From positions 1,446,346-1,487,750 of the forward strand of contig PTEU01000002.1 in assembly GCA_004359425.1 (NCBI GenBank): a DNA stretch of 41,405 nucleotides, in the 5' to 3' direction. Numbering within the stretch: position 1 is the first letter of the stretch; each line of letters opens with the position of its first letter. Below the pieces are notes generated by a model that had not been told where the DNA came from, did no database searches, and saw nothing but the letters and a program-made list of their open reading frames with translations. Below are positions 7,468 through 16,615 of this stretch, piece after piece. The position numbers and the translations under genes were made by a program. This stretch comes from Ideonella sp. MAG2. GTDB taxonomy: Bacteria; Pseudomonadota; Gammaproteobacteria; Burkholderiales; Burkholderiaceae_C.

Positions 7468-8633
7468 CATTTCAGGGGGGTGAGCGCTCTGAGCCGTTGT
7501 AGCGCCAGGTCCAGTGTGGCAGTTTGCTTGGCAAAGCAAAAGCGTATCCGCTGGCGTGTTGGTGCTTGGGCATAAAACGCCGAAAGTGGAATGGCTGCCA
7601 CGCCGACATCGGTGGTGAGCCATCGGCAAAATTCAGAGTCGGAGGTGCGGCTGATGGCCTCGTACTCAGCGCAAACAAAATAGGTGCCCTCGCAAGGCAA
7701 GAGCCGCAGTGGCGTTTGCGCTAAACCGGCACAAAAATGGTCGCGCTTGGCTTGGTAGAACGCGGATAGATTTTCGTGGTGATGCGGGTTGGCCATGAAT
7801 GCTGCCAAGCCATATTGCATGGGTGTATTGACGGTGAAGACATTGAATTGATGGACTTTGCGAAACTCCACAGTCAATGCTGCAGGGGCCGCCACAAACC
7901 CTAGTTTCCAACCCGTGACGTGGTAGCTTTTTCCAAAGCTTGAAATCATCAAACTTCGATGAGCCAGTTCCGGATGACCCCAGACGCCGCCGTGCTGGTG
8001 GGCGTCAAACACCATGTGTTCGTAGACCTCGTCTGAGATGAGCCATGCCGAAGTGCCTCTCAAGCACTCGGCCAGGGCATCCCACTCATCGTGTCGCCAC
8101 ACCACGCCCGTAGGGTTGTGGGGAGAGTTGACGATGACGGCGCGAGTCTTGGCTGTCATGGCGGATCGCAGGCGGTCAAAGTCGGGGCGGAAGGTGATTG
8201 GGTCCAGTGCCACTCGCACCGTCTTTCCCCCCGCCAAATCAATGGCAGGGCCATAGCTGTCATAGCAAGGCTCCAGCACGATGACCTCATCGCCTGGGTG
8301 GACCAGAGCCAAGAGCGCGGTGAGGATGGCTTGAGTGGCACCGGCCGTGATGGTGATTTCGGTGTCGGGGTCAGCGGCGCGCCCATACTGGCGAGCCAGC
8401 TTGTCGGCGATGCGCTGGCGCAACAGAGGCACACCCGGCATGGGCGGGTACTGGTTGTGCCCAGATTTCATGGCCTCGTGGACGGCATCGACGAGGGCTG
8501 GGTCGCAGTCGAAGTCAGGAAAACCTTGGCCTAGGTTCACCGCTCGGTGTTCGGCCGCCAGCGCCGACATCACGCTAAAGATGGTGGTGCCGACGTGGGG
8601 CAATCTGGAGTGAAGGGAGGGTAGGTGTGCCAT
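7467..8633 (-). CDS. PLP-dependent class I aminotransferase (methionine/kynurenine type)
   Basis: A 388-residue fold-type I aminotransferase of the YbdL/kynurenine aminotransferase group, which moves amino groups from methionine or aromatic amino acids to 2-oxo acids. Visible signatures are NLGQGFPDF near residue 33, TAGATQAI for PLP phosphate contact (97-104), NSPHNPTG (169-176), SDEVYEH (200-206), and the Schiff-base lysine in SSFGKSYHVTGWK (K235). Full length. The MAHLPSLHSRLP start at 8633 fits the family. In this organism it may serve methionine salvage or general transamination. It stands alone, with a terminator behind it and cysB upstream on the same strand 83 bp away. Confidence 0.88.
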   Translation of the reverse strand: MAHLPSLHSRLPHVGTTIFSVMSALAAEHRAVNLGQGFPDFDCDPALVDAVHEAMKSGHNQYPPMPGVPLLRQRIADKLARQYGRAADPDTEITITAGATQAILTALLALVHPGDEVIVLEPCYDSYGPAIDLAGGKTVRVALDPITFRPDFDRLRSAMTAKTRAVIVNSPHNPTGVVWRHDEWDALAECLRGTSAWLISDEVYEHMVFDAHQHGGVWGHPELAHRSLMISSFGKSYHVTGWKLGFVAAPAALTVEFRKVHQFNVFTVNTPMQYGLAAFMANPHHHENLSAFYQAKRDHFCAGLAQTPLRLLPCEGTYFVCAEYEAISRTSDSEFCRWLTTDVGVAAIPLSAFYAQAPTRQRIRFCFAKQTATLDLALQRLRALTPLK

Positions 8634-8716
8634 GGCGTCAGGCCCAGCAAAGGGTCGAGGTTAAAGCGGAATGAGGCACTTGGCCGTGGTCGAGGGCTGC
8701 CGCACAGGCCACCTGG

Positions 8717-9661
8717 TTACAGCGCGTAATCGTCGCCCTGCCCAAGCATGGCTCGCTCAATCAGGCTGCGACTCAAGCGGTCAGAAAGCAACTCGGCCAG
8801 CGTTAGGACATAGCTGCGCAAAAAGGCTCCCCGACGAAAGGCGACGCGAGCGGTATTGCTGCCAAAAAGATGACCTGCAGGTTTGCTGATCAGGTCGCCG
8901 CCGGCGGGTTCCTGCCGCATAGACATTTCGGCCACGATACCGACGCCAAGCCCTGCGCGGACATAGGTTTTGATCACATCAGAGTCTATGGCTTCCAGCG
9001 CGATATGGGGGCTTAAACGCCGCTGCGCGAATGCCTGGTCAATGCGGCTGCGACCTGTGAACGATGGGTGGTAAGAAATGAGTGGCTCGGTGGCCAGTTG
9101 CTCTAAGCTGAGTCGCCCTACTGATGCCAATGGGTGCTCTAGCGGCAGGACCACCACATGCTGCCATTCGTAGCACGGCAAGGTCACGAGTTCATCGAAG
9201 TCGGCCAGTGACTCGGTCGCCAAGCCAATGTCGGCAGTGTCGTCTAAGAGCATTCGAGCGACTTGCTCAGGGGTGCCTTGGTGGAGACTGACCCGCACCT
9301 TCGGAAAGCGTTTGCGTAATTGCGTAATAGGGTCGGGCAGCACATAGCGGGCTTGGGTGTGAGTGGCCGCGATGCTCAGGCGTCCGCTGTCTTGCTGAGA
9401 GAACTCTTCACCGATACGCTTGAGATTGGCGATCTCGCGCATGATGACCTCGACGGAACGCAGCACTTCTTGCCCAGGGTCTGTAATCTTCGTCAGGCGT
9501 TTGCCATGCCGCACAAAAATGTCGACACCCAGTTCCTCCTCCAATTCCAGAATGGCTTTGGAGATGCCTGGCTGAGACGTGAACAAGGCCTTGGCCGTTT
9601 CGGTCAGGTTCAAATTGCGGCGAACGGCTTCTTGAACAAATCGGAACTGATGCAAGTTCAT
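8717..9661 (-). CDS. cysB: CysB-family LysR-type regulator
   Basis: A 314-residue LysR regulator of the CysB/Cbl branch: an N-terminal winged helix with MNLHQFRFVQEAVRRNLNLT and TSQPGISKAILELEEELG (about residues 1-60), then a periplasmic-binding-like effector domain (about 90-300) with THTQARYVLP, which contacts sulfate/thiosulfate or O-acetylserine in relatives. CysB activates sulfate-assimilation genes. Its ATG overlaps the stop codon of the upstream cbiX gene by four bases (ATGA), so the two are translationally coupled. This fits, since CbiX makes sirohaem for sulfite reductase. Confidence 0.9.
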   Translation of the reverse strand: MNLHQFRFVQEAVRRNLNLTETAKALFTSQPGISKAILELEEELGVDIFVRHGKRLTKITDPGQEVLRSVEVIMREIANLKRIGEEFSQQDSGRLSIAATHTQARYVLPDPITQLRKRFPKVRVSLHQGTPEQVARMLLDDTADIGLATESLADFDELVTLPCYEWQHVVVLPLEHPLASVGRLSLEQLATEPLISYHPSFTGRSRIDQAFAQRRLSPHIALEAIDSDVIKTYVRAGLGVGIVAEMSMRQEPAGGDLISKPAGHLFGSNTARVAFRRGAFLRSYVLTLAELLSDRLSRSLIERAMLGQGDDYAL

Positions 9662-10047
9662 AAGCCTGCCGCTCCTGTCGCAGCGTCTACATACTGCAAG
9701 GCCACCTGCGCAAGGGCTTCCACCACAAGCTCATGTTCGCCTGCCGCAGGGCGCAAGCACCAGTCCACCTCGGGGTGCAGGGCGGCCAGGTCGGCCACAC
9801 GCTGGGGCAGGTCTTTGCGAACATGCCCCCCAGCACCCAGGAACAGGGGCAGGATGTCGACCCGCTTGCAGCCGCGCTGCGCCAGAGTGAGGCCGCACTG
9901 GGCGAGGTCAGGGCTCATGAACTCTAAGAAGGCTAACTCGACCTCGATGGCCGGGTTGGCCACGCGCATTCGTTGTGCCACCCTCTCAAAGGGCTCCGCC
10001 CATTGATTCAAACGAGCGCCGTGGGCGAACAAAATAATGCCTTGCAT
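9658..10047 (-). CDS. cbiX: CbiX/SirB-like sirohydrochlorin chelatase (single-domain)
   Basis: A 129-residue single-domain class II chelatase. Members insert cobalt or ferrous iron into sirohydrochlorin on the way to cobalamin or sirohaem. The N-terminal GIILFAHGARLNQWAEPFE carries the active-site histidine (H9) of the family, and the second half has DILPLFLGAGGHVRKDLP with the second metal-binding histidine. The ATG at 10047 places the strand at the expected distance from the N-terminus; upstream in-frame codons are not needed. It ends inside the cysB start codon and begins 7 bp after lptG ends. Iron versus cobalt cannot be read from sequence, but the cysB neighbour favours sirohaem. Confidence 0.85.
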   Translation of the reverse strand: MQGIILFAHGARLNQWAEPFERVAQRMRVANPAIEVELAFLEFMSPDLAQCGLTLAQRGCKRVDILPLFLGAGGHVRKDLPQRVADLAALHPEVDWCLRPAAGEHELVVEALAQVALQYVDAATGAAGL

Positions 10048-10054
10048 GGGTGCC

Positions 10055-10936
10055 TCAACGGTAACGAACCAGCCACACAAATGCAGCCATGGACAGGCCC
10101 AAATACAGCAAGCTGGGAGCCAGTGCCGCCAGCCATGGCGTCCAGTCGCGCAAGAGGCTGAGATGGCCTACGACATTGTTCAAGAGCACAAAGCTGATGC
10201 CCAACATGATGCCGCCAAAGACCTTGAGGCTGATGCCGCCGGCCCGCGCATGGAGGTAGGCAAAAGGCAAGGCGAGCGCCAACATGACGATGCAGGCAAA
10301 GGGGTACAGCACACGCTTCCAGAATTGCAGCTCGTAGCGTTGAGTGGTTTGCTCTTGATCACTCAAGTGTTGCGTATAGCGCCACAACTCAGGGGTGGAC
10401 ATGCTGTCAATCGGCGATACGGCCGCCGATACCAAGCGTTCATCAAGGCTGGTCTGCCAAGCGTAGCTGGGCACTTTGCTCTGCTGAAGGGCCGTGCTGC
10501 CGTCGCGGGGCCAGTCGGACACGACAGCGTCTTTGAGTTGCCACACTGAGCCTCCAGGGGCGGGCTGAACTTGGGCACTTGGTGCTTCGATCCGTCGCAA
10601 CAGGTGACCGCGCGCGTCGTGCTCAAAGATGCGAATCTGGGTCAATACGCCCGCGCCCTCGACGGTTCTCAAAATAGTGAACTCAGAAGACTCTGCCAGC
10701 CTCGCCATCGCGTAGATGGTGCCGATCAATACCGTGATGGGAAACAACTCATAGAACCGTACCGGTTGTTTCAGCAAGGCACCTGCCACGGCGGCCCAAA
10801 TGGGGTAGCCGCGCCGCGTGACATCCTCCAGCTCCCCCAAAAAATCAGTAAAGAAGAACAGCGACAGAAAGGCCAGTGAGACGAACATCACCGACCAAAT
10901 CACATCTCGCCAGATCAAGCGGCGCACGGTCTTCAT
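10055..10936 (-). CDS. lptG: LptG, lipopolysaccharide export permease, internal segment missing
   Basis: Inner-membrane subunit of the LptB2FG ABC transporter that extracts lipopolysaccharide for transport to the outer membrane. The N-terminal helices (RRLIWRDVIWSVMFVSLAFL) and the C-terminal helices (MLALALPFAYLHARAGGIS; LAALAPSLLYLGLSM) are canonical. After residue 91 (FTILRT) the sequence jumps to VEGAGVLTQIRIFEHD, skipping the end of the third helix and the first part of the periplasmic beta-jellyroll. By comparison with the usual 360-390 residues about 70-80 are lost, with the reading frame kept, leaving 293. The ATG at 10936 overlaps the lptF stop (ATGA). lptG is normally essential, so I suspect an assembly collapse near 10663. 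Confidence 0.88.
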   Translation of the reverse strand: MKTVRRLIWRDVIWSVMFVSLAFLSLFFFTDFLGELEDVTRRGYPIWAAVAGALLKQPVRFYELFPITVLIGTIYAMARLAESSEFTILRTVEGAGVLTQIRIFEHDARGHLLRRIEAPSAQVQPAPGGSVWQLKDAVVSDWPRDGSTALQQSKVPSYAWQTSLDERLVSAAVSPIDSMSTPELWRYTQHLSDQEQTTQRYELQFWKRVLYPFACIVMLALALPFAYLHARAGGISLKVFGGIMLGISFVLLNNVVGHLSLLRDWTPWLAALAPSLLYLGLSMAAFVWLVRYR

Positions 10937-11796
10937 GGGGCACTCCGTCGCAGCCAAGCTTCACGCCATGTCGCAACCGCTCCGTGGTCTCGCCAGGCGA
11001 TCAGCAACACAGCGAGCAACAAGGCCGAACCATGTATCAGGAGCAGAGAGGCTCCCATGGACAGGCGCTGTGAGGCCACCCACGCTTGGCTCAGGTTGAC
11101 CATGTTGTAGTAGATGACAAAGCCCAGCAAAGCGAACACCAGGTTCCAATTGCTGGCTCTGCGCGGGTTGGTGGCCGCGGTGGCGATGCCCAGCAACAGC
11201 AAGTTGGCAGCAGCAAGCACGAGGCCCAGGCGCCAGGTCAGCTCGCCCTCATTGGCAGCACTAGGTGTGCTCAGCAGGGTGAGGGTTGGGGTTGCCTTGG
11301 GTGGTGGGGTGTCCAAGGCGGCCGACTTGTCGAGATTGACCGTCATCGCATAGTGCTCAAAGGTCATGCGGGTGAAGGTTTGGGTAGCGGCGTTCTGCTC
11401 ATTGCGTTGGCCGGTTTCGAGAATGAGTTGGCGCTCGCCGTTTTGGCTGATCAAACGCCCCGAACGTGCTGTTGTCACGGCCTCGCGCTGTTCTTGTTTG
11501 TCCAGCAAGAAAACATGCTTGGCACCTTCTTGCTCTCCCGCACGCTCTACAAAAAAGACCCTGTTGCCGTCAGCCGACGATTGAAAGGAGCCTGGTGAGA
11601 CGCGCAGCAGGTCAGACCGCTGTTGATACTGCGACTTCAACTGCGCGATCTGAGCATTGGCCCAGGGCCAGATGACGGACACCAGCACCAAGGTCAGCGC
11701 AATCACGGGCCAGCCTGCACGCAGCACTGGCCGCACAAAGCGTGAAAGTGGGACACCGCTGGAGAACCAGATGGCCATCTCGCTGTCCCGGTACAT
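10933..11796 (-). pseudogene. lptF: LptF, lipopolysaccharide export permease, N-terminus missing
   Basis: Partner of LptG in the LPS exporter. What is present (287 residues) begins at MYRDSEMAIWFSSG, which in intact LptF lies about 75-80 residues into the protein after the first two helices. The periplasmic jellyroll (LRVSPGSFQSSADGNRVFFV) and the last three helices are present. There is no ribosome-binding site before the internal Met at 11796, and the very next bases belong to pepA on the other strand. The start and the lptF-pepA intergenic promoter region are therefore missing. It overlaps lptG by four bases, the usual lptFG coupling. Confidence 0.88.
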
Positions 11797-13145
11797 ACAA
11801 GGCCTTGCAATCGGCCCTCAAACAGGGGGACTTCGAACGCAAAGCCGGTCGCACACTCTATCTTCATGGATTGTCGGGCGTAAAAGCTCAGCGCATTGTG
11901 CTGGTGGGTGCTCGCGATGCGTCGCCCAAATCGCTGCGGTCCGCGGTGGGCCAAGGGTTTGCTGTGCTAAAGGGGCGCGCGGTCAAGCACCTGAGTATTG
12001 CCTTGGCAGGAGCGATGGAGAGCCACCATGCTGAGGCCGCGGTGCTGGCCATGGAGCAGGCTTGCTACCACTACAGCCACACCAAGCCCAGCGCCGAAGC
12101 CCCACAGGTGCCTGCCAAGGTTTCCCTGGCGGTGGGCAAGGCTGAGCAAGCGGCGGCCAAAATCGGCCTGGCCCGTGGCCAAGCCATTGCGGCAGGTGTG
12201 TCACTGGCCAAAGAAACGGCGAACCGCCCGGGTAACTTCTGTACGCCGACTTATCTGGGCGAGGAGGCTAAGCGCATTGGCAAGGCTCACGGCATGACGG
12301 TCAAGGTCTTGGATCGCAAAGCCGTCGAGAAGATTGGCATGGGCTCTTTCTTGTCTGTCGCCCAGGGCTCCGATGAACCCTTGCGCTTCATCATCATGGA
12401 GTACAGCGGCGCTGCGGCCAAAGCGGCACCGATTGTCTTGGTGGGCAAAGGCATCACCTTTGATACCGGTGGCATCTCGCTCAAGCCAGGGGCCGAGATG
12501 GATGAAATGAAGTACGACATGGGCGGCGCTGCCTCAGTGCTGGGGACCATGCGAGCCATTGGCGAACTCAAGCCGAAGGTGAATGTCGTCGCACTGATCC
12601 CCGCTTGCGAGAACATGCCCAGTGGGCGTGCGACCAAACCGGGGGACGTGGTCACCAGTCTCTCTGGCCAGACCATCGAGATTCTGAACACCGATGCCGA
12701 AGGCCGTCTCATCCTGTGTGATGCCCTGACCTATGCCGAGCGCTACAAGCCCGCAGCAGTGGTGGATGTCGCCACCCTGACCGGTGCCTGTGTGATTGCG
12801 CTGGGTGCCCACCACGCGGGCCTGTATGCCTCAGACGATCAACTGGGCGAGGACTTGTTAGCAGCTTCTCGCAGCGCTCAAGACCCGTGCTGGCGCATGC
12901 CCTTGGACGAGGAGTACGACGAAGGTCTGAAGAGCAACTTCGCAGACATGGCCAATATTGCCGGTCGCGCGGGTGGTTCCATCACCGCGGCTAAGTTTCT
13001 GCATCGCTTCACGCGCAAGTACGCCTGGGCTCATCTGGATATTGCCGGTGTGGCATGGAAGAGCGGCGCGCAAAAAGGTGCGACGGGCCGTCCCGTGGGG
13101 CTGCTGACGCACTTTGTGTTGGCGCGGGCGGGCTACAAAGGCTAG
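11796..13145 (+). pseudogene. pepA: Leucyl aminopeptidase PepA (M17), N-terminus missing
   Basis: Cytosolic M17 leucine aminopeptidase, a hexameric two-metal enzyme that removes N-terminal residues. The catalytic C-domain is complete: VGKGITFDTGGISLKPG (catalytic lysine and metal aspartate), the PSGRATKPGDVV segment with the catalytic arginine, and NTDAEGRLIL (metal ligands). The N-terminal macro-like domain lacks about the first 40-45 residues. Recognisable protein starts at YKALQSALKQGDFE (11796), and upstream frames are antisense to lptF. In betaproteobacteria pepA and lptF are divergent neighbours with pepA followed by holC, exactly as here. Only the heads and the shared promoter region are gone. 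Confidence 0.9.
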
Positions 13146-13153
13146 GCCTGAGC

Positions 13154-13579
13154 ATGGCCAGCGTGGTCTTCATCACCGGCATACCGGATGTGCTGGCCTA
13201 CGCCGCCAGGCTGTTGCGAAAAAAGGCCCAAGAAGGTGACAGGCTCGCCGTCTTGGGCTCGGCAGCCGTGTTGAACCGCCTAGATCAGAGGCTCTGGGAA
13301 GAGCCCGTCGGAGATTTCACACCGCACCTGAGGCATCCGCAGGGTGCGCCTCTCCCGGCCACGGGACGGCGAACCCGCATCTGGTTGCTCGATGCGCCAG
13401 AGCCATCGCTCCCCTGGAGCAGCGCCGTCAATTTGGGCATAGATCCTGAATTGCTGACGGGCTTTGAACGCGTGGCTGACCTGGTCGGTACGGCTCCGGA
13501 AGACGCGGCGGCAGGGCGGGCCCGTTGGCGTCAATACACCGCGCTCGGCTGGCAAGTTCAGCACCACCCTCTGGCCTGA
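13154..13579 (+). CDS. holC: DNA polymerase III chi subunit
   Basis: A 141-residue protein matching the HolC/chi family, the clamp-loader accessory subunit that bridges DNA polymerase III to single-strand binding protein. The N-terminus VVFITGIPDVLAYAARLLRKK, the LDQRLWEEPVGDFTPH segment and the C-terminal RWRQYTALGWQVQHHPL are typical. It begins 8 bp after pepA, the common pepA-holC order, so the two are probably co-transcribed. Length is normal. Chi is poorly conserved, so the call leans partly on context. Confidence 0.85.
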   Translation: MASVVFITGIPDVLAYAARLLRKKAQEGDRLAVLGSAAVLNRLDQRLWEEPVGDFTPHLRHPQGAPLPATGRRTRIWLLDAPEPSLPWSSAVNLGIDPELLTGFERVADLVGTAPEDAAAGRARWRQYTALGWQVQHHPLA

Positions 13580-13727
13580 GCCTTGTCGGCGGCGGTCATC
13601 CAAACACAGGTGGCCCGCGTTGGGGCTGCACTGTTCAGTGCTTGTTGATCGCAGGTCTTGGGCAGCGTTCTCTGATGCCAGATCCACACCTTGCGGTGGA
13701 GCCAGCGGTCGTCTGGCGATGCTTTTC

Positions 13728-13745
13728 ATTGGGGCAAGCCCCAAT
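13728..13745. promoter_or_regulatory. Perfect 18-bp dyad, possible operator
   Basis: ATTGGGGC-AA-GCCCCAAT is a perfect dyad with an AA centre, 119 bp upstream of the binding-protein gene. The 2-bp centre disfavours an RNA hairpin and favours a dimeric DNA-binding site. No regulator can be named. Confidence 0.4.
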
Positions 13746-13802
13746 CCCAAGAGGCCAATCTCCTGCGGGGAATGCGCTTGTTTTGGAGTATCGTCACGCC
13801 CG

Positions 13803-13830
13803 TTGAGCAAAACCGACGTTTGGATATGAC
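13803..13830 (+). promoter_or_regulatory. Candidate promoter of the binding-protein gene
   Basis: -35 TTGAGC (13803-13808) and -10 TATGAC (13825-13830), 16 bp apart, about 34 bp before the start codon. GGAGG at 13850-13854 is the ribosome site. It overlaps a 12-bp palindrome AGGTTCGAACCT (13852-13863) that ends at the ATG. Confidence 0.4.
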
Positions 13831-13863
13831 GTCTCAACTTACCCCTTTTGGAGGTTCGAACCT

Positions 13864-14735
13864 ATGCAAGTCAAAATGAATGTGATCGTCGCAGCCGCTG
13901 CTGCCCTCGTGGCGGGCTCGCTCCAGGCGCAGGAGCTGGTGGTCAAGATCGGTCACGTTGGTCCCACCAGCGGTGGCATTGCCCACCTGGGTAAAGACAA
14001 CGAGAACGGTGCCCGCATGGCCATCGATGAGCTGAACGCCAAGGGCGTGATGATCGGCGGCAAGAAGGCCAAATTTGAACTGCTGGCCGAAGACGATGCT
14101 GGCGATCCCAAGCAGGGCACGGCCGCAGCGCAGAAGCTGGTGGACTCCAAAGTGGCTGGCGTCGTCGGCCACCTGAACTCCGGCACTTCCATTCCTGCCT
14201 CAACAAGGCCACGGACTTCACCGCCATCCTGACCTCCATCAAGGCCACCAAGCCTGACATCGTTTTCTACGGTGGTATGGACGCAGTGGCTGGCCCGATG
14301 ATCCGCCAGATGAAGCAACTGGGCATCAATGCCAAGTTCATGGGTGGCGACGGCATTTGCTCGGGCGAGCTGCCTAAGTTGGCTGCAGGTGCCATGGGCG
14401 ACGGCCAAGTGGTGTGCGCTGAAGCTGGTGGCGTTGAAGGCGCTCAGAAGGCTGGCATGGAGAAGTTCAAGGCCGACTTCAAGAAGAAGTTCAATGCCGA
14501 TGTCCAGATCTATGCACCTTACGTCTATGACGCAACCAATGTGCTGGTTGCTGCCATGGTCAAGGCCGGCTCTGCTGACCCTGCTAAGTACCTGCCTGCG
14601 TTGGCCAAGACCACCGATTACAAGGGCGTGACCGGCAACATCACCTTCGACCAAAAGGGCGACATCAAGAATGGCGCTTTGACCATGTTCACCTACAAGG
14701 GTGACAAGCGCGAGCAGATCGCTGTGGTCCGCTAA
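13864..14735 (+). pseudogene. Branched-chain amino-acid ABC transporter binding protein (LivK-like), internal segment missing
   Basis: Periplasmic substrate-binding protein of the LivK/HAAT family. The start at 13864 has a good ribosome site and a signal peptide (MNVIVAAAAALVAGSLQAQE). The first lobe reads normally through KVAGVVGHLNSGTSIPA to about 14199, then the frame shifts. From 14202, in another frame, the family resumes with NKATDFTAILTSIKATKPD and runs to the stop at 14735. About 90 residues between them, the hinge-proximal part of lobe 1, are missing. The whole protein is normally about 375-380 residues. Codon use is like the neighbours. I read this as one damaged gene or assembly collapse, not two genes. 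The ligand is likely a branched-chain or other amino acid. Confidence 0.88.
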
Positions 14736-14756
14736 GCCGCTACTTCGAAGCAACAG

Positions 14757-14784
14757 AAAAGCCACCTTCGGGTGGCTTTTTTTC
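14757..14784 (+). terminator. Rho-independent terminator of the binding-protein gene
   Basis: GCCACC (14761-14766), tetraloop TTCG, GGTGGC (14771-14776), flanked by four A and eight T. A textbook UUCG-loop terminator, 21 bp after the stop codon. Confidence 0.95.
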
Positions 14785-14825
14785 GTTCGGCACTCGCACA
14801 AAGGCCTCGGGCAGAGCGGCATGAA

Positions 14826-14847
14826 AAAAGGCGCCGAAGCGCCTTTT
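14826..14847 (-). terminator. Rho-independent terminator of adk
   Basis: On the minus strand AAAAGGCGC (14847-14839), loop TTCG, GCGCCTTTT (14834-14826), followed by more T. It lies 25 bp beyond the adk stop codon and closes the kdsB-adk direction. Confidence 0.85.
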
Positions 14848-14872
14848 GAAAAGAGCCCTTGTGAGGCGTGGC

Positions 14873-15586
<714 letters not shown>

Positions 15587-15665
15587 TCATGGAGTGAGAA
15601 ACGGCCTTTTGGCGACGCACCCAGCATAGCATGGGCAGCCCTGCACCAAGCTGACGCCCAAGCGT

Positions 15666-16421
15666 TCAGGCAAAGGCGGTTCGGACACGTTCCAAGTCTT
15701 CGAAGGTGTCCACACCTGCGGCGGGTGCGCTCGTGGTGACATGCACCGCGATACGCTCGCCCTGCCACATGAACCGGAGCTGCTCTAGGCTTTCACTCAA
15801 TTCCAAGGGCGCTGCGGGCCAAGTGGGAAATTGCTTGAGGGTGCCCACACGATAAGCATAGAGCCCAATGTGACGCAGCGTGTGCTGGTGGGGGCTGAGG
15901 TGGGCTTGGCCCGCTTGGCTGCCGTCACGCCACCAGGGGATGGGAGCGCGGCTGAAGTAGAGGGCGCGCTGCTGGGCATCCAGAGCCACTTTGACGACAT
16001 TGGGGTTGTTCAATTCATCGGCGTTCAGGATGGGATGCGCAGCCGTTGCAACGGCGCAATCTGGGCGCTGCGCCAGCAGGGTCGCGCAGGCGCTCACCAA
16101 GTCGGGGTCAATCAAAGGCTCATCACCCTGCACATTGACCACGATGCTGTCGTTAGGCAGCCCTAAGGCTTGGCAGGCTTCCGCCAGCCGGTCGCTGCCA
16201 CTGAGATGGTCTGCGCGTGTCATGAGAGCGCGCACATCATGCTGCTCGCAGGCTTGGGCAATGCGGGGGTGGTCCGTGGCCACCACCACTTGTACGGCAC
16301 CCACCTGGGCCACGCGCTGGGCCACACGTACCACCATGGGCAGGCCGGCGATATCAGCCAAGGGCTTGTCGGGCAGGCGACTGGACGCCATGCGAGCGGG
16401 GATGAGCACCGTGAAGCTCAC
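15666..16421 (-). CDS. kdsB: 3-deoxy-manno-octulosonate cytidylyltransferase
   Basis: CMP-Kdo synthetase, which activates Kdo for the lipopolysaccharide inner core. The N-terminal nucleotide-binding [41 protein letters not shown] and [10 protein letters not shown] are diagnostic. 251 residues, normal length. It begins with GTG at 16421, which overlaps the stop of the upstream Trm112-like gene (GTGA) and has GGAGG just upstream at 16425-16429. It sits in the lpxK-Trm112-kdsB unit. Confidence 0.96.
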   Translation of the reverse strand: MSFTVLIPARMASSRLPDKPLADIAGLPMVVRVAQRVAQVGAVQVVVATDHPRIAQACEQHDVRALMTRADHLSGSDRLAEACQALGLPNDSIVVNVQGDEPLIDPDLVSACATLLAQRPDCAVATAAHPILNADELNNPNVVKVALDAQQRALYFSRAPIPWWRDGSQAGQAHLSPHQHTLRHIGLYAYRVGTLKQFPTWPAAPLELSESLEQLRFMWQGERIAVHVTTSAPAAGVDTFEDLERVRTAFA

Positions 16422-16615
16422 AATTCCTCCTCTGGCGGTAAGGCACGCGCTTCACCTTCTAGCATCACAGGAATGCCGTCTCGAACGGGAAAGCCCAAGC
16501 GATCCGCCGGGCACACCAGTTCATGAGGGCGGCCTTCAGCGTCGCGCTGAAGCGTCAGCGGGCCTTTGCAGATGGGGCAGACCAATATGCCCAGCAAACG
16601 TGTGTCCAAAGTCAT
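16418..16615 (-). CDS. Trm112-family (YcaR/UPF0434) small zinc-binding-like protein
   Basis: A 65-residue protein of the Trm112/YcaR family. It starts [20 protein letters not shown], with the CxxC pair, and has a later single cysteine in [21 protein letters not shown]. In eukaryotes and archaea Trm112 activates methyltransferases; the bacterial role is unsettled, though it is nearly always between lpxK and kdsB as here. Overlaps lpxK by ATGA (16612-16615) and kdsB by GTGA (16418-16421), so three proteins are made from overlapping stop-start codons. Confidence 0.9.
   Translation of the reverse strand: MTLDTRLLGILVCPICKGPLTLQRDAEGRPHELVCPADRLGFPVRDGIPVMLEGEARALPPEEEL

Noticed and set aside
13580..13863. 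A sigma-54 promoter or riboswitch before the binding-protein gene
   Set aside because: No GG-N10-GC element with proper spacing and no conserved aptamer fold could be made out.
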